The notes beneath the pieces are model-generated. The model searched no databases. It saw only the letters and a program-made list of their open reading frames with translations, and was not told the origin of the DNA. A DNA stretch of 46,775 nt from Verrucomicrobia subdivision 3 bacterium UBA693. Its GTDB lineage: Bacteria; Verrucomicrobiota; Verrucomicrobiia; Limisphaerales; UBA8199. Below, piece by piece: positions 35,782-44,990 of this stretch (within the stretch, counting starts at the first letter, position 1; each line of letters starts with the position of its first letter). The stretch covers positions 1-46,775 of the forward strand of contig DBMR01000085.1 of NCBI GenBank assembly GCA_002298785.1, in the 5' to 3' direction. Made by a program: the position numbers and the translations under genes.

Positions 35782-36105
35782 TCTGCGGGCTACCGAATCA
35801 CCAGGCTTCAACCCATCCCCCCGTCAGGGGAAGGGAACTGCTTGCATTGGGTGAATCGATCGAATAACAATCGGGCGCAGGCGTTCTACCCCAAAATGAG
35901 ACAGAATGGCACTGTTGCTGTCACAAAAACCGCGGGCCGTGGGACTTCGTGTGGGTCACTGTGGCTCATTGTGGAATCACATGCAAATGGGTGCAAATCT
36001 ACAAATTTCTTTCATGTAGTGATTTATAAAAATGCCAATCGGATGGCATGCCTAAAGCTATCCATCTCAGTTGGAAACAATCTAAAAATGAAAGGATTGC
36101 TAAAT
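35782..36105 (+). promoter_or_regulatory. 324-bp upstream region of the Hsp20 pair
   Basis: No CIRCE element (TTAGCACTC/GAGTGCTAA) is present. A weak hairpin TCCCC-CCGTCA-GGGGA near 35816 may end the previous gene. The last 150 bp are AT-rich, with TTATAA near 36024. The Shine-Dalgarno site AAAGGA lies 9 nt before ATG 36106 and decides the start of the first hsp20 gene. Confidence 0.45.
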
Positions 36106-36576
36106 ATGAACGGACTAATACGTTGGCAGAGACCTGAAATGGCTGGCTGGGCTGGCTTTGGACGATTGACTGATCTCCGTCATGAGATTGATCGGTTATT
36201 CGAAGCGCCGCTGGCAGAGTTATCCCGGAGTTCCAACCTGCTGAGTGGATGGACACCCGCCATGGATATTTATGAAGACAAGGATTCCCTGGTGGTGCGG
36301 GTGGAGTTGCCGGGCATGAAGAAGGAGGACATTGAGGTGTCATTGCACGACGGCAGCCTAAGCATCTCCGGAGAGCGCAAGGGTGCGGAACATTCCAGCA
36401 GCGCGGAGATTTATCGTTCGGAGCGCTTCTTTGGGCGCTTCCAGCGGACCGTGACGCTGCCCACGCTGGTGAAAGCTGACAAGATCAAGGCGCAATACAC
36501 TGACGGCGTACTGACGGTCACGCTTCCCAAAGCGGAAGAGGTTAAACCCAAGCATATCGACGTGCAGGTGAGCTGA
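36106..36576 (+). CDS. Hsp20/alpha-crystallin small heat-shock protein
   Basis: 156 residues. A variable N-terminal arm (NGLIRWQRPEMAGWAG, LTDLRHEIDRLFEAP) precedes the alpha-crystallin domain (about 45-145): WTPAMDIYEDKDSLVVRVELPGMKKEDIEVSLHDGSLSISGER, then the signature KIKAQYTDGVLTVTLPKAEE with its GVLTVTLP core. ATP-independent holdase chaperone. The longer open frame from 35842 is rejected because AAAGGA sits 9 nt before ATG 36106 and the family N-terminus starts here. It is followed after 59 bp by a second, shorter hsp20 gene, probably co-transcribed. Confidence 0.93.
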   Translation: MNGLIRWQRPEMAGWAGFGRLTDLRHEIDRLFEAPLAELSRSSNLLSGWTPAMDIYEDKDSLVVRVELPGMKKEDIEVSLHDGSLSISGERKGAEHSSSAEIYRSERFFGRFQRTVTLPTLVKADKIKAQYTDGVLTVTLPKAEEVKPKHIDVQVS

Positions 36577-36635
36577 ATTATGAACCCGCCGGGTGCCTTG
36601 GCATCCGGCCCATTTCAAGGAAACGAGATACAAAT

Positions 36636-37004
36636 ATGAAAGCGACATTGCAGAAAGAGGGACAGCCAGCGGCGGCCACGGTGGAATACCTGGCGCCCGA
36701 AGTGGATATCTATGAGACCAACGAAGGTTACTTGATCGAAGCGGAAATGCCCGGAGTTTCCAAGGACGGCTTGGAAGTCACTCTGGAGGGGACGCAAATC
36801 ACCCTGTTGGGTCATCGGCGTCAGGAAACGGTTCCCGGACAGGCACTATTCCGCGAATCGCGACCCGCCGATTTCCGCCGCGTGTTCGAATTGGATCCGG
36901 CGATTGATACCGCGAAGATCGTCGCTCGGATGGATCAAGGTGTGCTCAAAATGACCTTGCCTAAATCCGAGGAGGTCAAACCGCGCCGGATCACGGTTGA
37001 ATAA
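36636..37004 (+). CDS. Second Hsp20/alpha-crystallin small heat-shock protein
   Basis: 122 residues with almost no N-terminal arm. The alpha-crystallin domain runs VDIYETNEGYLIEAEMPGVSKDGLEVTLEGTQITLLGHR through FRRVFELDPAIDTAKIVARMDQGVLKMTLPKSEE and ends in KPRRITVE. It is a divergent paralogue of the upstream gene, and tandem Hsp20 pairs often co-assemble. An intrinsic terminator follows within 30 bp, closing the two-gene unit. Confidence 0.93.
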   Translation: MKATLQKEGQPAAATVEYLAPEVDIYETNEGYLIEAEMPGVSKDGLEVTLEGTQITLLGHRRQETVPGQALFRESRPADFRRVFELDPAIDTAKIVARMDQGVLKMTLPKSEEVKPRRITVE

Positions 37005-37029
37005 TCTGTTTAGTGCAGTGGTAAACCAC

Positions 37030-37057
37030 ACCCCGGGCTTGATCGCTCGGGGTTTTT
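37030..37057 (+). terminator. Intrinsic terminator of the Hsp20 operon
   Basis: ACCCCGGGC and GCTCGGGGT pair with one mismatch around TTGATC and are followed by TTTT. It lies 26 bp after the second hsp20 stop. Confidence 0.85.
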
Positions 37058-37085
37058 GTTTGGTCGCTGCAGACGGGGGTGGGTC

Positions 37086-37868
37086 CTAATTCTGGACCTG
37101 GTCTTTTCGAATCCAGCCGGAGTGCCGGTCGTCGGTGGCGACCTGCAACCAGTCACCTTTGGAGTCGGTGACCAGCAATTCTGCTCCGTCCTGCACCGTG
37201 AAGGCCTTCTGGGATTCCTCGAGCGGGCCATGGCGAACGGCAACTTCTTTGACGGCGGCCGTTACGATCTTTGGGGCGTAAACACTGGTCCATGCGGAAA
37301 GCAGGCCGGCCAACCCCAGGCAGGCAAGCGCGGAACTCAGCCACAACCAGGAGCGCAGGGCAGGGCGCCATTCCGGGCGCCACTGACCGGTGGCGAGGAG
37401 GAGGAAGAGTGCCCAAAGCGGAATCATCGCTAGCACCGACCATTCATTGAGCGAGAGGCGACCCAGCCAGGCCGTCCATCGGCTGGGTTGCCACTTGGGA
37501 TTTTGCACCTGTTCCCGAGCGAAGCGGAGGTTGGCGCGAATGTCCGGGTCGCGAGGAGCCAATCGCTCCGCCGCGCGGTAGCAGGCAATGGCGCGGCCAA
37601 GCTGGCCGGATTTGAAAAAAGCGTTGCCCTGGTTGAACCAGACTTCAGGCGACGCCTGGCCGGCACCCAGGATCTTGCCATATTGCGCCGCGGCCTCCGC
37701 GAAGTTGCCTTGTTCGTACAATTTGTTGCCGGTTTCGAAGCTCTCCGAAGGAGCTTGCGCCGGCAGCGCAACGGCACTCACCAGCCAGAAGGCCAGGCAT
37801 AATCCGACCGCCCTGAGCCGGCCGGGAATCGGCGGAGTTATCGCAGTATGGATCAGTTGACGGAGCAT
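37086..37868 (-). CDS. batE: BatE-like TPR and SH3 protein
   Basis: 260 residues. An N-terminal signal segment (GLCLAFWLVSAVALPAQA) precedes TPR repeats (about 45-120; NKLYEQGNFAEAAAQYGKIL, GNAFFKSGQLGRAIACYRAAERLAPRDPD), two central membrane helices (EWSVLAMIPLWALFLLLATG; WLWLSSALACLGLAGLLSAW) and a C-terminal SH3-like domain (AVRHGPLEESQKAFTVQDGAELLV, SGWIRKDQV). This is the layout of BatE in Bacteroides-type Bat (aerotolerance-linked) operons. Its ATG overlaps the batD stop in a TAATG, indicating translational coupling. The exact function is unknown; Bat proteins are membrane-associated and involve VWA proteins that are absent here. Confidence 0.8.
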   Translation of the reverse strand: MLRQLIHTAITPPIPGRLRAVGLCLAFWLVSAVALPAQAPSESFETGNKLYEQGNFAEAAAQYGKILGAGQASPEVWFNQGNAFFKSGQLGRAIACYRAAERLAPRDPDIRANLRFAREQVQNPKWQPSRWTAWLGRLSLNEWSVLAMIPLWALFLLLATGQWRPEWRPALRSWLWLSSALACLGLAGLLSAWTSVYAPKIVTAAVKEVAVRHGPLEESQKAFTVQDGAELLVTDSKGDWLQVATDDRHSGWIRKDQVQN

Positions 37869-39697
37869 TAGATCTTGATTTGTTGCAATTCTCGCAGAGT
37901 CGATTCCAGCCGGGGAATCAGCGCGGCGAGTTCCTGTTGATCCCGCACCGGGGCGTAGCGAGCCAGGTTGCAGGCCTGGAAAAGGTCGTGGAGCGAGCTC
38001 AGCAACGGTGGGGGCATGGTGGTGGAAGCCGGCTTTTCTTCCAATACCGCTTCGGTGATGGCCGCCGCCGGGACGTCCAATCTCTCGCCCAGTTGCTCCT
38101 GGAGCAGGCGAAAAACGGTGGCAAAGAAGGATTCCGAATCGTTGCTGCCAGCCTGGGCACGCAATTGTTGGAGGCCCTCGGCGACGACCCGTTCCACCTG
38201 CCGCCGCCGGCGCAGTCGGGGATTATTGGCGAGGGCGTCCGAGCGCCGGCGTCGGACGAGCGCCGTCAGGAAGACCAGAGCGGGCACGACTTGAAGCGTC
38301 AGGAACCAGGGTTGGAAGATCCACGGACCTACGGCCGGTTGCAGATGTCCGGGACGCGGTTTGATATGGACAATATCCCGCGTGGGCGGAGGTTCGCCTC
38401 TAGCATTGGCATTGCTCAAATTCAAGGAGGGGGCGGCGAAGACGGAAGAAGGGCGAACCACCAGGGGAATGGTTGGTGCGGTCAGTGTGCGAAACGCTTT
38501 TTGATCCGAATCAAAATAGGTGAAATGAACCGCGGGAATTCCGGTGATGTCCGCCTTCTGAGGGACGACAACTTGCTCGAAGGTTCTGGCTCCTTCGAGG
38601 CCGAGTTGATCGGTGGTATCGGTCTTGGATGTGGGCGGGTAGGTCTTGAAATTTTGCAGGTCGAGGTTGGGCAGGACGAGGCTGTCGAGGGCGCCGCGTC
38701 CGGAGATTTGAATTCGCAAAGTGACCGGGTCACCGACCGCTACATTTGTTGGGGCCGCACTGGTGGTGAGAGTGTAAGTGCCAACGGCCCCGGCGTAACC
38801 GGGCGGCGCCTTATCCTGAGGAACCGGCAGAATGTTGATCGTTTGCGGGTCGGCAGTCATCGTGATTCGTTGTTCCCGGTATCGTTGGAACATCCCGAAC
38901 GGATCGCCGAACGGATCACGGGAACGTTGGTTCAAGGGGATTTGAAGCACCAATTCCGGCTCAAAGGTGCTGATGGCCTGTTTCCCGGTTTTCACCGGCA
39001 CGACGGAAGTTACAATGGTGGCGAGCAAAAAGCTGGCGTTGCCGACGCGGGCCCGGCGATGCGGTCCATGCGCCACCTTGACCACGGTGAAGCCGTCCGC
39101 TTTCAGCGGAGAATTGTTGAAGGCATCGAAACCCTGGAGGATGTTCTCCGCGTTGGCTACGCCTTCGCGAATGAAAGCCTGGCATTCTATGGTCAGGGCT
39201 TCACCCACGAAAGCCTCGGGCTTGGGCAGGACCACCCGCATGAAAGCCAGGGCGTTGGTCGCCGGGCCGTCTCCGGCGTTACCTGCAGCCACGGCGGTTA
39301 ACGTAACGGCTTTGCTGGTGTAGACCTGGCCGTCGATTTTGGCTTGCAGCGCCGGTATGACATACGCGCCGGGTTTCAGGGGAGTCAGGCCGAAGCTCTG
39401 GCTGATGGTCGTGGTGACCTGTCCGTTGACGATGCTGATGTTGCGGGCGTTCCCTTCATTGGAAATGTGGAGATTGGGCAAAGTCGGTGGGGTGGGAATG
39501 CTTTCCGGGGTCCCGCCTTCAAAGCGCATGGTCAACGAAGCGCTTTCGCCAACGATGACGCTGTCGCGATCCAGGCTGACTTCGAAACTGGCGGCGAGCA
39601 CCTGGAGCGGAAGCGCCAGGCACAGGAGGAACAAAAACCCAAACGCCCAGCCGGAACTGGGCGCCAATCGCTGCCATACCTGTCGATTTTCCCGCAT
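37868..39697 (-). CDS. batD: BatD-like membrane protein
   Basis: 609 residues from ATG 39697 with a signal peptide (WAFGFLFLLCLALPLQVLAA). The large periplasmic part consists of repeated beta-sandwich domains beginning SFEVSLDRDSVIVGESASLTMRFEGGTP, and includes a PLKPGAYVIPALQAKIDG block typical of BatD. One transmembrane helix (FLTLQVVPALVFLTALVRRRR) leads into a helical cytoplasmic tail. The frame extends to 39769, but the upstream leader has no signal; a GCGGA-like element precedes 39697. It overlaps batE by one base. Neither batA/batB VWA genes nor moxR are adjacent, so the Bat set is split. Confidence 0.82.
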   Translation of the reverse strand: MRENRQVWQRLAPSSGWAFGFLFLLCLALPLQVLAASFEVSLDRDSVIVGESASLTMRFEGGTPESIPTPPTLPNLHISNEGNARNISIVNGQVTTTISQSFGLTPLKPGAYVIPALQAKIDGQVYTSKAVTLTAVAAGNAGDGPATNALAFMRVVLPKPEAFVGEALTIECQAFIREGVANAENILQGFDAFNNSPLKADGFTVVKVAHGPHRRARVGNASFLLATIVTSVVPVKTGKQAISTFEPELVLQIPLNQRSRDPFGDPFGMFQRYREQRITMTADPQTINILPVPQDKAPPGYAGAVGTYTLTTSAAPTNVAVGDPVTLRIQISGRGALDSLVLPNLDLQNFKTYPPTSKTDTTDQLGLEGARTFEQVVVPQKADITGIPAVHFTYFDSDQKAFRTLTAPTIPLVVRPSSVFAAPSLNLSNANARGEPPPTRDIVHIKPRPGHLQPAVGPWIFQPWFLTLQVVPALVFLTALVRRRRSDALANNPRLRRRRQVERVVAEGLQQLRAQAGSNDSESFFATVFRLLQEQLGERLDVPAAAITEAVLEEKPASTTMPPPLLSSLHDLFQACNLARYAPVRDQQELAALIPRLESTLRELQQIKI

Positions 39698-39835
39698 GTC
39701 TATCCGCTTATCTTTGTCTGGGCCGCTTTCACGCGCAAGTTTTCGCTGGCCCGGCTGTAGTATCGACAACTAACGCCTGGTTTTGTTCGCCCAAAATTCG
39801 CTGGCCAAAGAGGTTGCGCGGTTTACATTCGCGGC

Positions 39836-40786
39836 GTGTCAGGCCTGACCATTTTTTCCGCCGTGCTGCCGGTGTTTGGGATCATCGGCATCGGGTGGGT
39901 GTTGCGCCGATTGAATTGGCTCAGCGAAGAGGCGGATCACAGCCTGTTGCGGGTCAACATCAACCTGCTCTTCCCCTGCCTGGTCCTGGATTCAACCCTG
40001 GGCAACAAGGCTTTGGAGCGCTGGGACAACCTGTTGCTGGCCCCGGCGGTAGGATTTTTCACCCTCGTGGCTGGCATCGTGGTGGCCTATGTTTTTGCCG
40101 CTCCATTTGGCATTCGCGATTCCCGGAATCGCCGCACGTTTGCCGTGACCACCGGCATCTACAACTACAGTTACATCCCACTGCCTTTGGCCTTGCTGCT
40201 TTTTCCGGGTGGCGACACCGCCGGGGTGCTGTTTGTCCACAACGTCGGGGTGGAAGTGGCCATGTGGACCCTGGGGGTGGTCATGTTATCGGGCGGTGTG
40301 GCCGGCAAGGACTGGTGGAAGTTTCTCAACGCACCGTTATTCGCGATCCTGGTGGCGCTGCTATTGAACCTCGTGGGGGCCGGCAGCCGGATGCCCACGC
40401 CGTTGGTCACGGCGGTCCACTGGCTGGGGCAATGCGCGATCCCGATGTCGCTGATCCTGATCGGGGCCGTGGTTTCGGATCAGCAAAAGGAGTTCTATTC
40501 GCGATCGGCCTGGTCCGTTTTTGTCGGGTCAGCCCTCCTGCGCATGGCGCTCTTGCCGATCCCCTTTTTGTTGCTGGCCAAAGCGCTGCCGGCTTCGCTC
40601 GAGCTAAAACGGGTCATGGTGTTGGAAGCGGCGATGCCGGCGGCCGTGTTTCCCATCGTCATGGCGCGGCATTATGGCGCCAATCCGGCTATCGCCCTCC
40701 AGGTGGTCCTCGCCACCTCGCTGGTCGGAATGTTCACCATCCCGTTATGGATTCGGCTCGGCATGCGCTGGGTTGGGCTTGGTTGA
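39836..40786 (+). CDS. AEC family permease (auxin efflux carrier-like)
   Basis: 316 residues from GTG, with about ten membrane helices. The start is FSAVLPVFGIIGIGWVLRRLNWLSEEA, then NINLLFPCLVLDSTLG with the conserved Asn and Pro of the first broken helix. The second half has the matching IPMSLILIGAVVSDQQ and AMPAAVFPIVMARHYG segments. AEC proteins export small organic anions such as malonate or malate; the substrate is unknown here. It is divergent from batD across 138 bp. Confidence 0.88.
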   Translation: MSGLTIFSAVLPVFGIIGIGWVLRRLNWLSEEADHSLLRVNINLLFPCLVLDSTLGNKALERWDNLLLAPAVGFFTLVAGIVVAYVFAAPFGIRDSRNRRTFAVTTGIYNYSYIPLPLALLLFPGGDTAGVLFVHNVGVEVAMWTLGVVMLSGGVAGKDWWKFLNAPLFAILVALLLNLVGAGSRMPTPLVTAVHWLGQCAIPMSLILIGAVVSDQQKEFYSRSAWSVFVGSALLRMALLPIPFLLLAKALPASLELKRVMVLEAAMPAAVFPIVMARHYGANPAIALQVVLATSLVGMFTIPLWIRLGMRWVGLG

Positions 40787-40859
40787 CTCGCTTCGCCGCG
40801 CGCGTCCACGATAAGTTTTCGCTTGCGGCCGGGCACGGCTTGTTAAAGCATCGCATGAA

Positions 40860-42533
40860 ATGAGAGGTTTGCTGGCATTGGTGTTCCTGTGCTTGCCTCT
40901 GACCGGACTCGCGGACGGAAAACTCTTCTCGCCGCTCGCGTTCGCCGACCAGGTAACCATCCCGGATCAGCGCGCGCTCATTTGCTGGTCGAATGGCGTC
41001 GAACGCCTCGTCATCGAGACGCGGTTCACCGGGTCTGGAACAAATTTTGCCTGGGTGGTGCCGGTGCCGGCCCAGCCCCGAATCGAGGCGGCGCCTTCCG
41101 GATTTTTCTCCACCCTGGAATACCTGTTTCGGCCGAAGCTCATTCACACCTTACCCCGGTGGTACTTGGGAGTCGTGGGGGCGCTCGCGCTTGGCTACTT
41201 GATGGTGGCGGGCACGCGGGAACGAAAGGACTGGCCCGGCGTGATCGCCGCCGGAGTGGTGGTCTGCGCTGCCGCCTGCGCCGCCGATATCGCTATTGGC
41301 GTCTGGGTCAGTGCGCTGCTGTTGACGGGCATGGTCATGGTTTTCAAGGAGCGAGAACCCGTTTATATTCTGCTGATTCTAACCCTGCTGGGCATGGTGC
41401 TGGGGGCCCTGATGCTGCCGGGTCTCGCTCCCGCTCGTTCCAAGGGAGGCGGTCCGAGTGAATTGGTGGAGGTTCTGGAACGGAAAACCGTAGGCGTTTT
41501 CGAGACGGTTACTGTGGCGTCCAAGGTGCCAACCGCCCTGGACGCGTGGTTGCGTGAGAATGGCTACGCGGTCGCTACCAATGCGGCGCCGGTGATCGCG
41601 GCTTACGTGAAGGAAGGCTGGGTCTTCGTTGCCGCCAGGTTGCGTCGTGCGCAAACCGGTGCGGAGACTAACGCCTCGCCGGCGTTGAGTTTTGTCTTCC
41701 CCACCAAAACGCCCGTTTATCCGATGCGCTTGACCGGGGTCGACAACGGACCGGTGTCGCTGGAATTGTACGTGTTCGGGCCGAGCCAGGCCAGCGCCCC
41801 AGGGTTCAAGGTCGAGCGGTGTGGTCCTCCGATTTTTCCCGCGCCGCCGAAGGCCCACTCTTGGGCTTATCGTAAGCCGGCAGGGCTCGAAATTCACTCA
41901 TCGCCCTTAAGAGAGTGGGTTTGGAACACGCCCGCAGCCACAAAGTTAATCGCCCGACTCTCGCCTGCCGAGATGGCCAGCGATGTGCGCCTGGGGTGGA
42001 TTGGAATGGAGGAGCGCGAGAACCGCGTTTACAGCCGGTCGGGGGCGATCACTTACGCCACCAACGCTTCCAGCGTGGCCTTCGTCCTGGGGTTGGGTGT
42101 CGTCGGGGTAATCCGGATCTCACGTCATCGTCACGTTGGGCCAAGGCCGATCCCGGTGTGGCCACTTGTCCCTCTGGCGGCGCTTTTGGGTGTCACGCTC
42201 TATTTGAGCCTGCCGCAAGTGCCTGTGCGCCTCGTAACTACGGGGTCCGCCATTCGCAGTCAGATGTCGGCGCTGTATCACTTGGCGAACACGCTTTCCC
42301 CTGACGGCGAAACCATCGAGCAGGCTCGTGCCAATCTCGCGCTCTTTATGGAATCCATGGAGCCGGCCAGGATGTGGGATAATCCCTATTTGGGCGGAAC
42401 CATCCGCGAGGAATGTTCACCCGGCAACTATCTCTTGCGCGAGCAGGGTGAAGAACTGGTATTTGTGGGGTTTGACGCCGCCGGTGCGCCGCATGAGTTG
42501 CAAAAGACCCGGCTCAAGCGCCCAACGAATTGA
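40860..42533 (+). CDS. DUF2330-like membrane protein
   Basis: 557 residues. A signal peptide (MRGLLALVFLCLPLTGLADG) is followed by a domain with DQRALICWSNGVERLVIETRFTG and the FAWVVPVPAQPRIEAA motif that marks DUF2330-type proteins. Several membrane helices follow around residues 105-185 and near 405, and again near 440. The C-terminal ~100 residues are soluble (LANTLSPDGETIEQARANL, NPYLGGTIREECSPGNYLL). The placement of helices within the DUF2330-type domain is unusual. Function unknown; it starts 73 bp after the AEC permease on the same strand. Confidence 0.72.
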   Translation: MRGLLALVFLCLPLTGLADGKLFSPLAFADQVTIPDQRALICWSNGVERLVIETRFTGSGTNFAWVVPVPAQPRIEAAPSGFFSTLEYLFRPKLIHTLPRWYLGVVGALALGYLMVAGTRERKDWPGVIAAGVVVCAAACAADIAIGVWVSALLLTGMVMVFKEREPVYILLILTLLGMVLGALMLPGLAPARSKGGGPSELVEVLERKTVGVFETVTVASKVPTALDAWLRENGYAVATNAAPVIAAYVKEGWVFVAARLRRAQTGAETNASPALSFVFPTKTPVYPMRLTGVDNGPVSLELYVFGPSQASAPGFKVERCGPPIFPAPPKAHSWAYRKPAGLEIHSSPLREWVWNTPAATKLIARLSPAEMASDVRLGWIGMEERENRVYSRSGAITYATNASSVAFVLGLGVVGVIRISRHRHVGPRPIPVWPLVPLAALLGVTLYLSLPQVPVRLVTTGSAIRSQMSALYHLANTLSPDGETIEQARANLALFMESMEPARMWDNPYLGGTIREECSPGNYLLREQGEELVFVGFDAAGAPHELQKTRLKRPTN

Positions 42534-42615
42534 AATTACCTCCATCGTAAAATCGATTGAACCATGGCGAAGGCCGTTGCCTAATCGGGTGGTGGACGCT
42601 CCGCGAACGCGTGGC

Positions 42616-43536
42616 TTATTTGGGCCTGGAGCTATGGTCCTGCAACCATCCGACGTCCACGTTTCCTGGCGAGGCCGTTGACATGACGGCCAATGGATTG
42701 CCCCATGGTCTCATGGCGGGCGTCGTGCGCGGGTCGAGCCAGTGATGTGTCTCCGCGTGGCCGTCCGCAAAAGTGAATCCGCAGCCACGGCTGTGATAAA
42801 ACCCTGGGAGATCGCTGGTGAATGAATAAAGTTCCGGATGATCGGGGTAGCCGGTCATGTCGATCATGAAGTTGCTCCAGTTCACCACATCCTCGCGCAT
42901 GTCCAGGAACACAAAAATCTTGGTGGGGGAGGACGCGCCGCTGAGTTGATTCATGGTGGAGTAAACCTGGTAGGGAGCCGCCCACGGCCAATGTCCGTCA
43001 GTGCCGTTCGGCACGGGATCACCCCAGGCTGGCGCCGGGGCGAATCCTCCGACGAACAGGTTCATGGACATGGTGAGGATGCGTGGTTTCAACTCGCCAT
43101 TCACATTCACCATGGATCGATCGGAAGGGCATTTGTAAATACGATGATTTTTTGCATAGGGCCAGAGCGGGCGCTTTTGCATGTCGAACCCCGGGTCCCA
43201 ATTCGCCCGGTTGGCGCCGTCGAAATCCATGTGCGCCCCGGACCACGCGAATTGGTCGGGGTAGTTGTCCGGTAAACCGCTGGTGCTGGCGTATACCAGG
43301 ATTTCGTGGCTGTCGAGGGTATACATCTGCCAGGCGATCCCCAACTGCCGATGGTTACTCATGCACGTGATGCCCTGGCCTTTTTCTTTCGCTTTCGAGA
43401 GCGCGGGCAGCAGGAGGGCGGCCAGGATGGCGATAATGGCGATCACCACCAGCAGTTCAATCAGGGTGAATCCGTGCCTGCCGCGGCCGAAGTCTGGCCG
43501 TGTTGAACTGGCATCTTTCGAGCCGGCGCTGTGCAT
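42616..43536 (-). CDS. Prepilin-like secreted protein (DUF1559-like)
   Basis: 306 residues with the canonical leader RGRHGFTLIELLVVIAIIAILAALLLPALSKAKEKGQ (Gly before FTLIE). The body has CMSNHRQLGIAWQMYTLD, a CPSDRS motif and a C-terminal FADGHAETHHWLD motif, as in the verrucomicrobial prepilin-like family. It is homologous in plan to the protein at 6.5-7.3 kb and likewise has no pilus or secretion genes beside it. It lies on the same strand as, and upstream of a REP-like array from, the secreted-protein gene at 44 kb. Confidence 0.85.
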   Translation of the reverse strand: MHSAGSKDASSTRPDFGRGRHGFTLIELLVVIAIIAILAALLLPALSKAKEKGQGITCMSNHRQLGIAWQMYTLDSHEILVYASTSGLPDNYPDQFAWSGAHMDFDGANRANWDPGFDMQKRPLWPYAKNHRIYKCPSDRSMVNVNGELKPRILTMSMNLFVGGFAPAPAWGDPVPNGTDGHWPWAAPYQVYSTMNQLSGASSPTKIFVFLDMREDVVNWSNFMIDMTGYPDHPELYSFTSDLPGFYHSRGCGFTFADGHAETHHWLDPRTTPAMRPWGNPLAVMSTASPGNVDVGWLQDHSSRPK

Positions 43537-43668
43537 AGCTTTTCTGCTTTAAACAATAAGGGATCTCCCTGCCGGATGCAAATCTACCTTGGAGACCGGC
43601 TCAGCAGCAGGGGAGGGTTGGATGTCTGAGTTGCGTAACTCGCTGTTTCTAGAAGTGGTTGCTCCGTC

Positions 43669-43867
43669 GGAGCGCGGACTTCCAAGTCCGCTTTTGCAGG
43701 CCCGCACGGGAGACCACGGAGCACAAACTTCCAGAACCGCTTTTGCCGGCCCGAACGGAGGGAGACTGCGGATCGCGAACTTCCGGGTACGTTTTTGCCG
43801 CTCCGAACAGGGGAACTGGGGAGCGTGGACTTCCAAGTCCGCTTTTGTCGGTCCGAACGGAGGGATC
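43669..43867. repeat. REP-like array, four ~50-bp units
   Basis: Units start near 43669, 43718, 43770 and 43820 (spacings 49, 52 and 50 bp). Each begins GGAGCGCGGACTT or a variant, continues with CCAAGTCCGCTTTTGC, then a CCCGAACGGAGGG-like stretch. The first and fourth units form a perfect hairpin GCGGACTT-CC-AAGTCCGC (fourth: G-T variant start GTGGACTT). The second and third are degraded. The array fills most of the 446-bp gap between two minus-strand genes; the rest of the gap shows no gene. Confidence 0.75.
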
Positions 43868-43982
43868 GAACATCGCACGAATTCCCTCCTCCGCGGCAGC
43901 CACTTCAGAAGGTTGGCGTTTCTTCCTCCCCGCCGCCGCGGAATTGTCTTCAACATCCCGCACGGGTTTGCTCACCCGCCCC

Positions 43983-44990
43983 TTACCGTTTATTCGATCC
44001 TACGGTGCTGATGCTGCCCAGGGCCAGCGTGTTCCAAGTGGTATTCCCGATCCAGGTGATTTGGTCAAGATAGGCTCCAGCAGCTCCTTCAAACCGCCCC
44101 GTTCCGCCTTCAATCGCCACCGCCAGTCCACCTGAAATGAACCACATCGTCCCGTACAGATGGTCTCCGTTTGCAGCCGTGATATCGACCTGCCAGGTCG
44201 ATACCGGATCGATAGCGATGAGCACGGCGTCCAGCACAAACGCACCGAGGTGCTGCGCGATCCCCGTCTCGGTCACCGCCGCAGTCGCGGGATCGAACTC
44301 CCCAGTGCCGGCTGAACTCCATCCCACCATTGGGGTGCTCGTCGTGACCTTGATGTTGTCCACTGTCACCACGTACTGCCCGAGCTCGGCCAGCTCACCC
44401 CCGTTGACCTGAAGCCAGATTTGATACGTCTTCCCGCTGGGATCGAAGGGCTCGGGAAATGTCGCATCCTGCTCCCAGAGTGGATCGTTCACCCGGACCG
44501 ATATGGTCTGGAATTTGCCGGGCGTGTAGTCGCCCAGTGGAATGGTTCCGATTGACGAGGTTCCCGGTGACGGAACGAGCCAGCCCCAGACGAATCCAGG
44601 CCAGCTTTGCAGCGCCACCGACACGGCCTTCAGCCCGGGTCGATCCACCTTGATGTCGAAGGTCAGTGTGGTGCTCTTGAGTGTGGCGCGGCCGCTTGCG
44701 GTGACCGCCGGGTTCTGGTACAGCATTGTGCCTACGTAACCCCACGACTCCACAAAATTGGCGGAGATTTGCGCCGCCGTCGATCCCTTGACGCCCTCCG
44801 CCACATACTGCCGCGTGACGTTGTCCACACCCCCTTCCCAGCCGAAGAGGCTTAGCGTCATCGATTCGAAGGTTTCATTGACGATTAATCCCACCTGCCC
44901 GCTGGCGCTGGACCCGAGCAGCAGAAGGACGAGTGAACTGACCACCCCGAGCTTGCGCCCGGCATGCGTTGTTGCTTTTGTGATGCTCAT
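43983..44990 (-). CDS. Secreted protein, unknown function
   Basis: 335 residues with a signal peptide (RKLGVVSSLVLLLLGSSASGQ). The N-terminal ~190 residues (VNETFESMTLSLFGWEGGVDNVT; TLTFDIKVDRPGLKAVSVALQSWPGF; YQIWLQVNGGELAELGQYVVTVDNIKV) look like a jelly-roll carbohydrate-binding module. The C-terminal ~120 residues (GIAQHLGAFVLDAVLIAIDP, AANGDHLYGTMWFISGGLAVAIEGGTGRFEGAAG) look like a second beta domain of a widespread extracellular family. There is no enzyme motif. An AGGAAAGG-like ribosome binding site precedes the ATG. Confidence 0.7.
   Translation of the reverse strand: MSITKATTHAGRKLGVVSSLVLLLLGSSASGQVGLIVNETFESMTLSLFGWEGGVDNVTRQYVAEGVKGSTAAQISANFVESWGYVGTMLYQNPAVTASGRATLKSTTLTFDIKVDRPGLKAVSVALQSWPGFVWGWLVPSPGTSSIGTIPLGDYTPGKFQTISVRVNDPLWEQDATFPEPFDPSGKTYQIWLQVNGGELAELGQYVVTVDNIKVTTSTPMVGWSSAGTGEFDPATAAVTETGIAQHLGAFVLDAVLIAIDPVSTWQVDITAANGDHLYGTMWFISGGLAVAIEGGTGRFEGAAGAYLDQITWIGNTTWNTLALGSISTVGSNKR

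Noticed and set aside
37880..39301. 473-codon plus-strand frame opposite batD
   Set aside because: Gly/Arg-rich with no recognisable motif, while the opposite strand has a complete BatD with signal peptide, membrane helix and coupling to batE.
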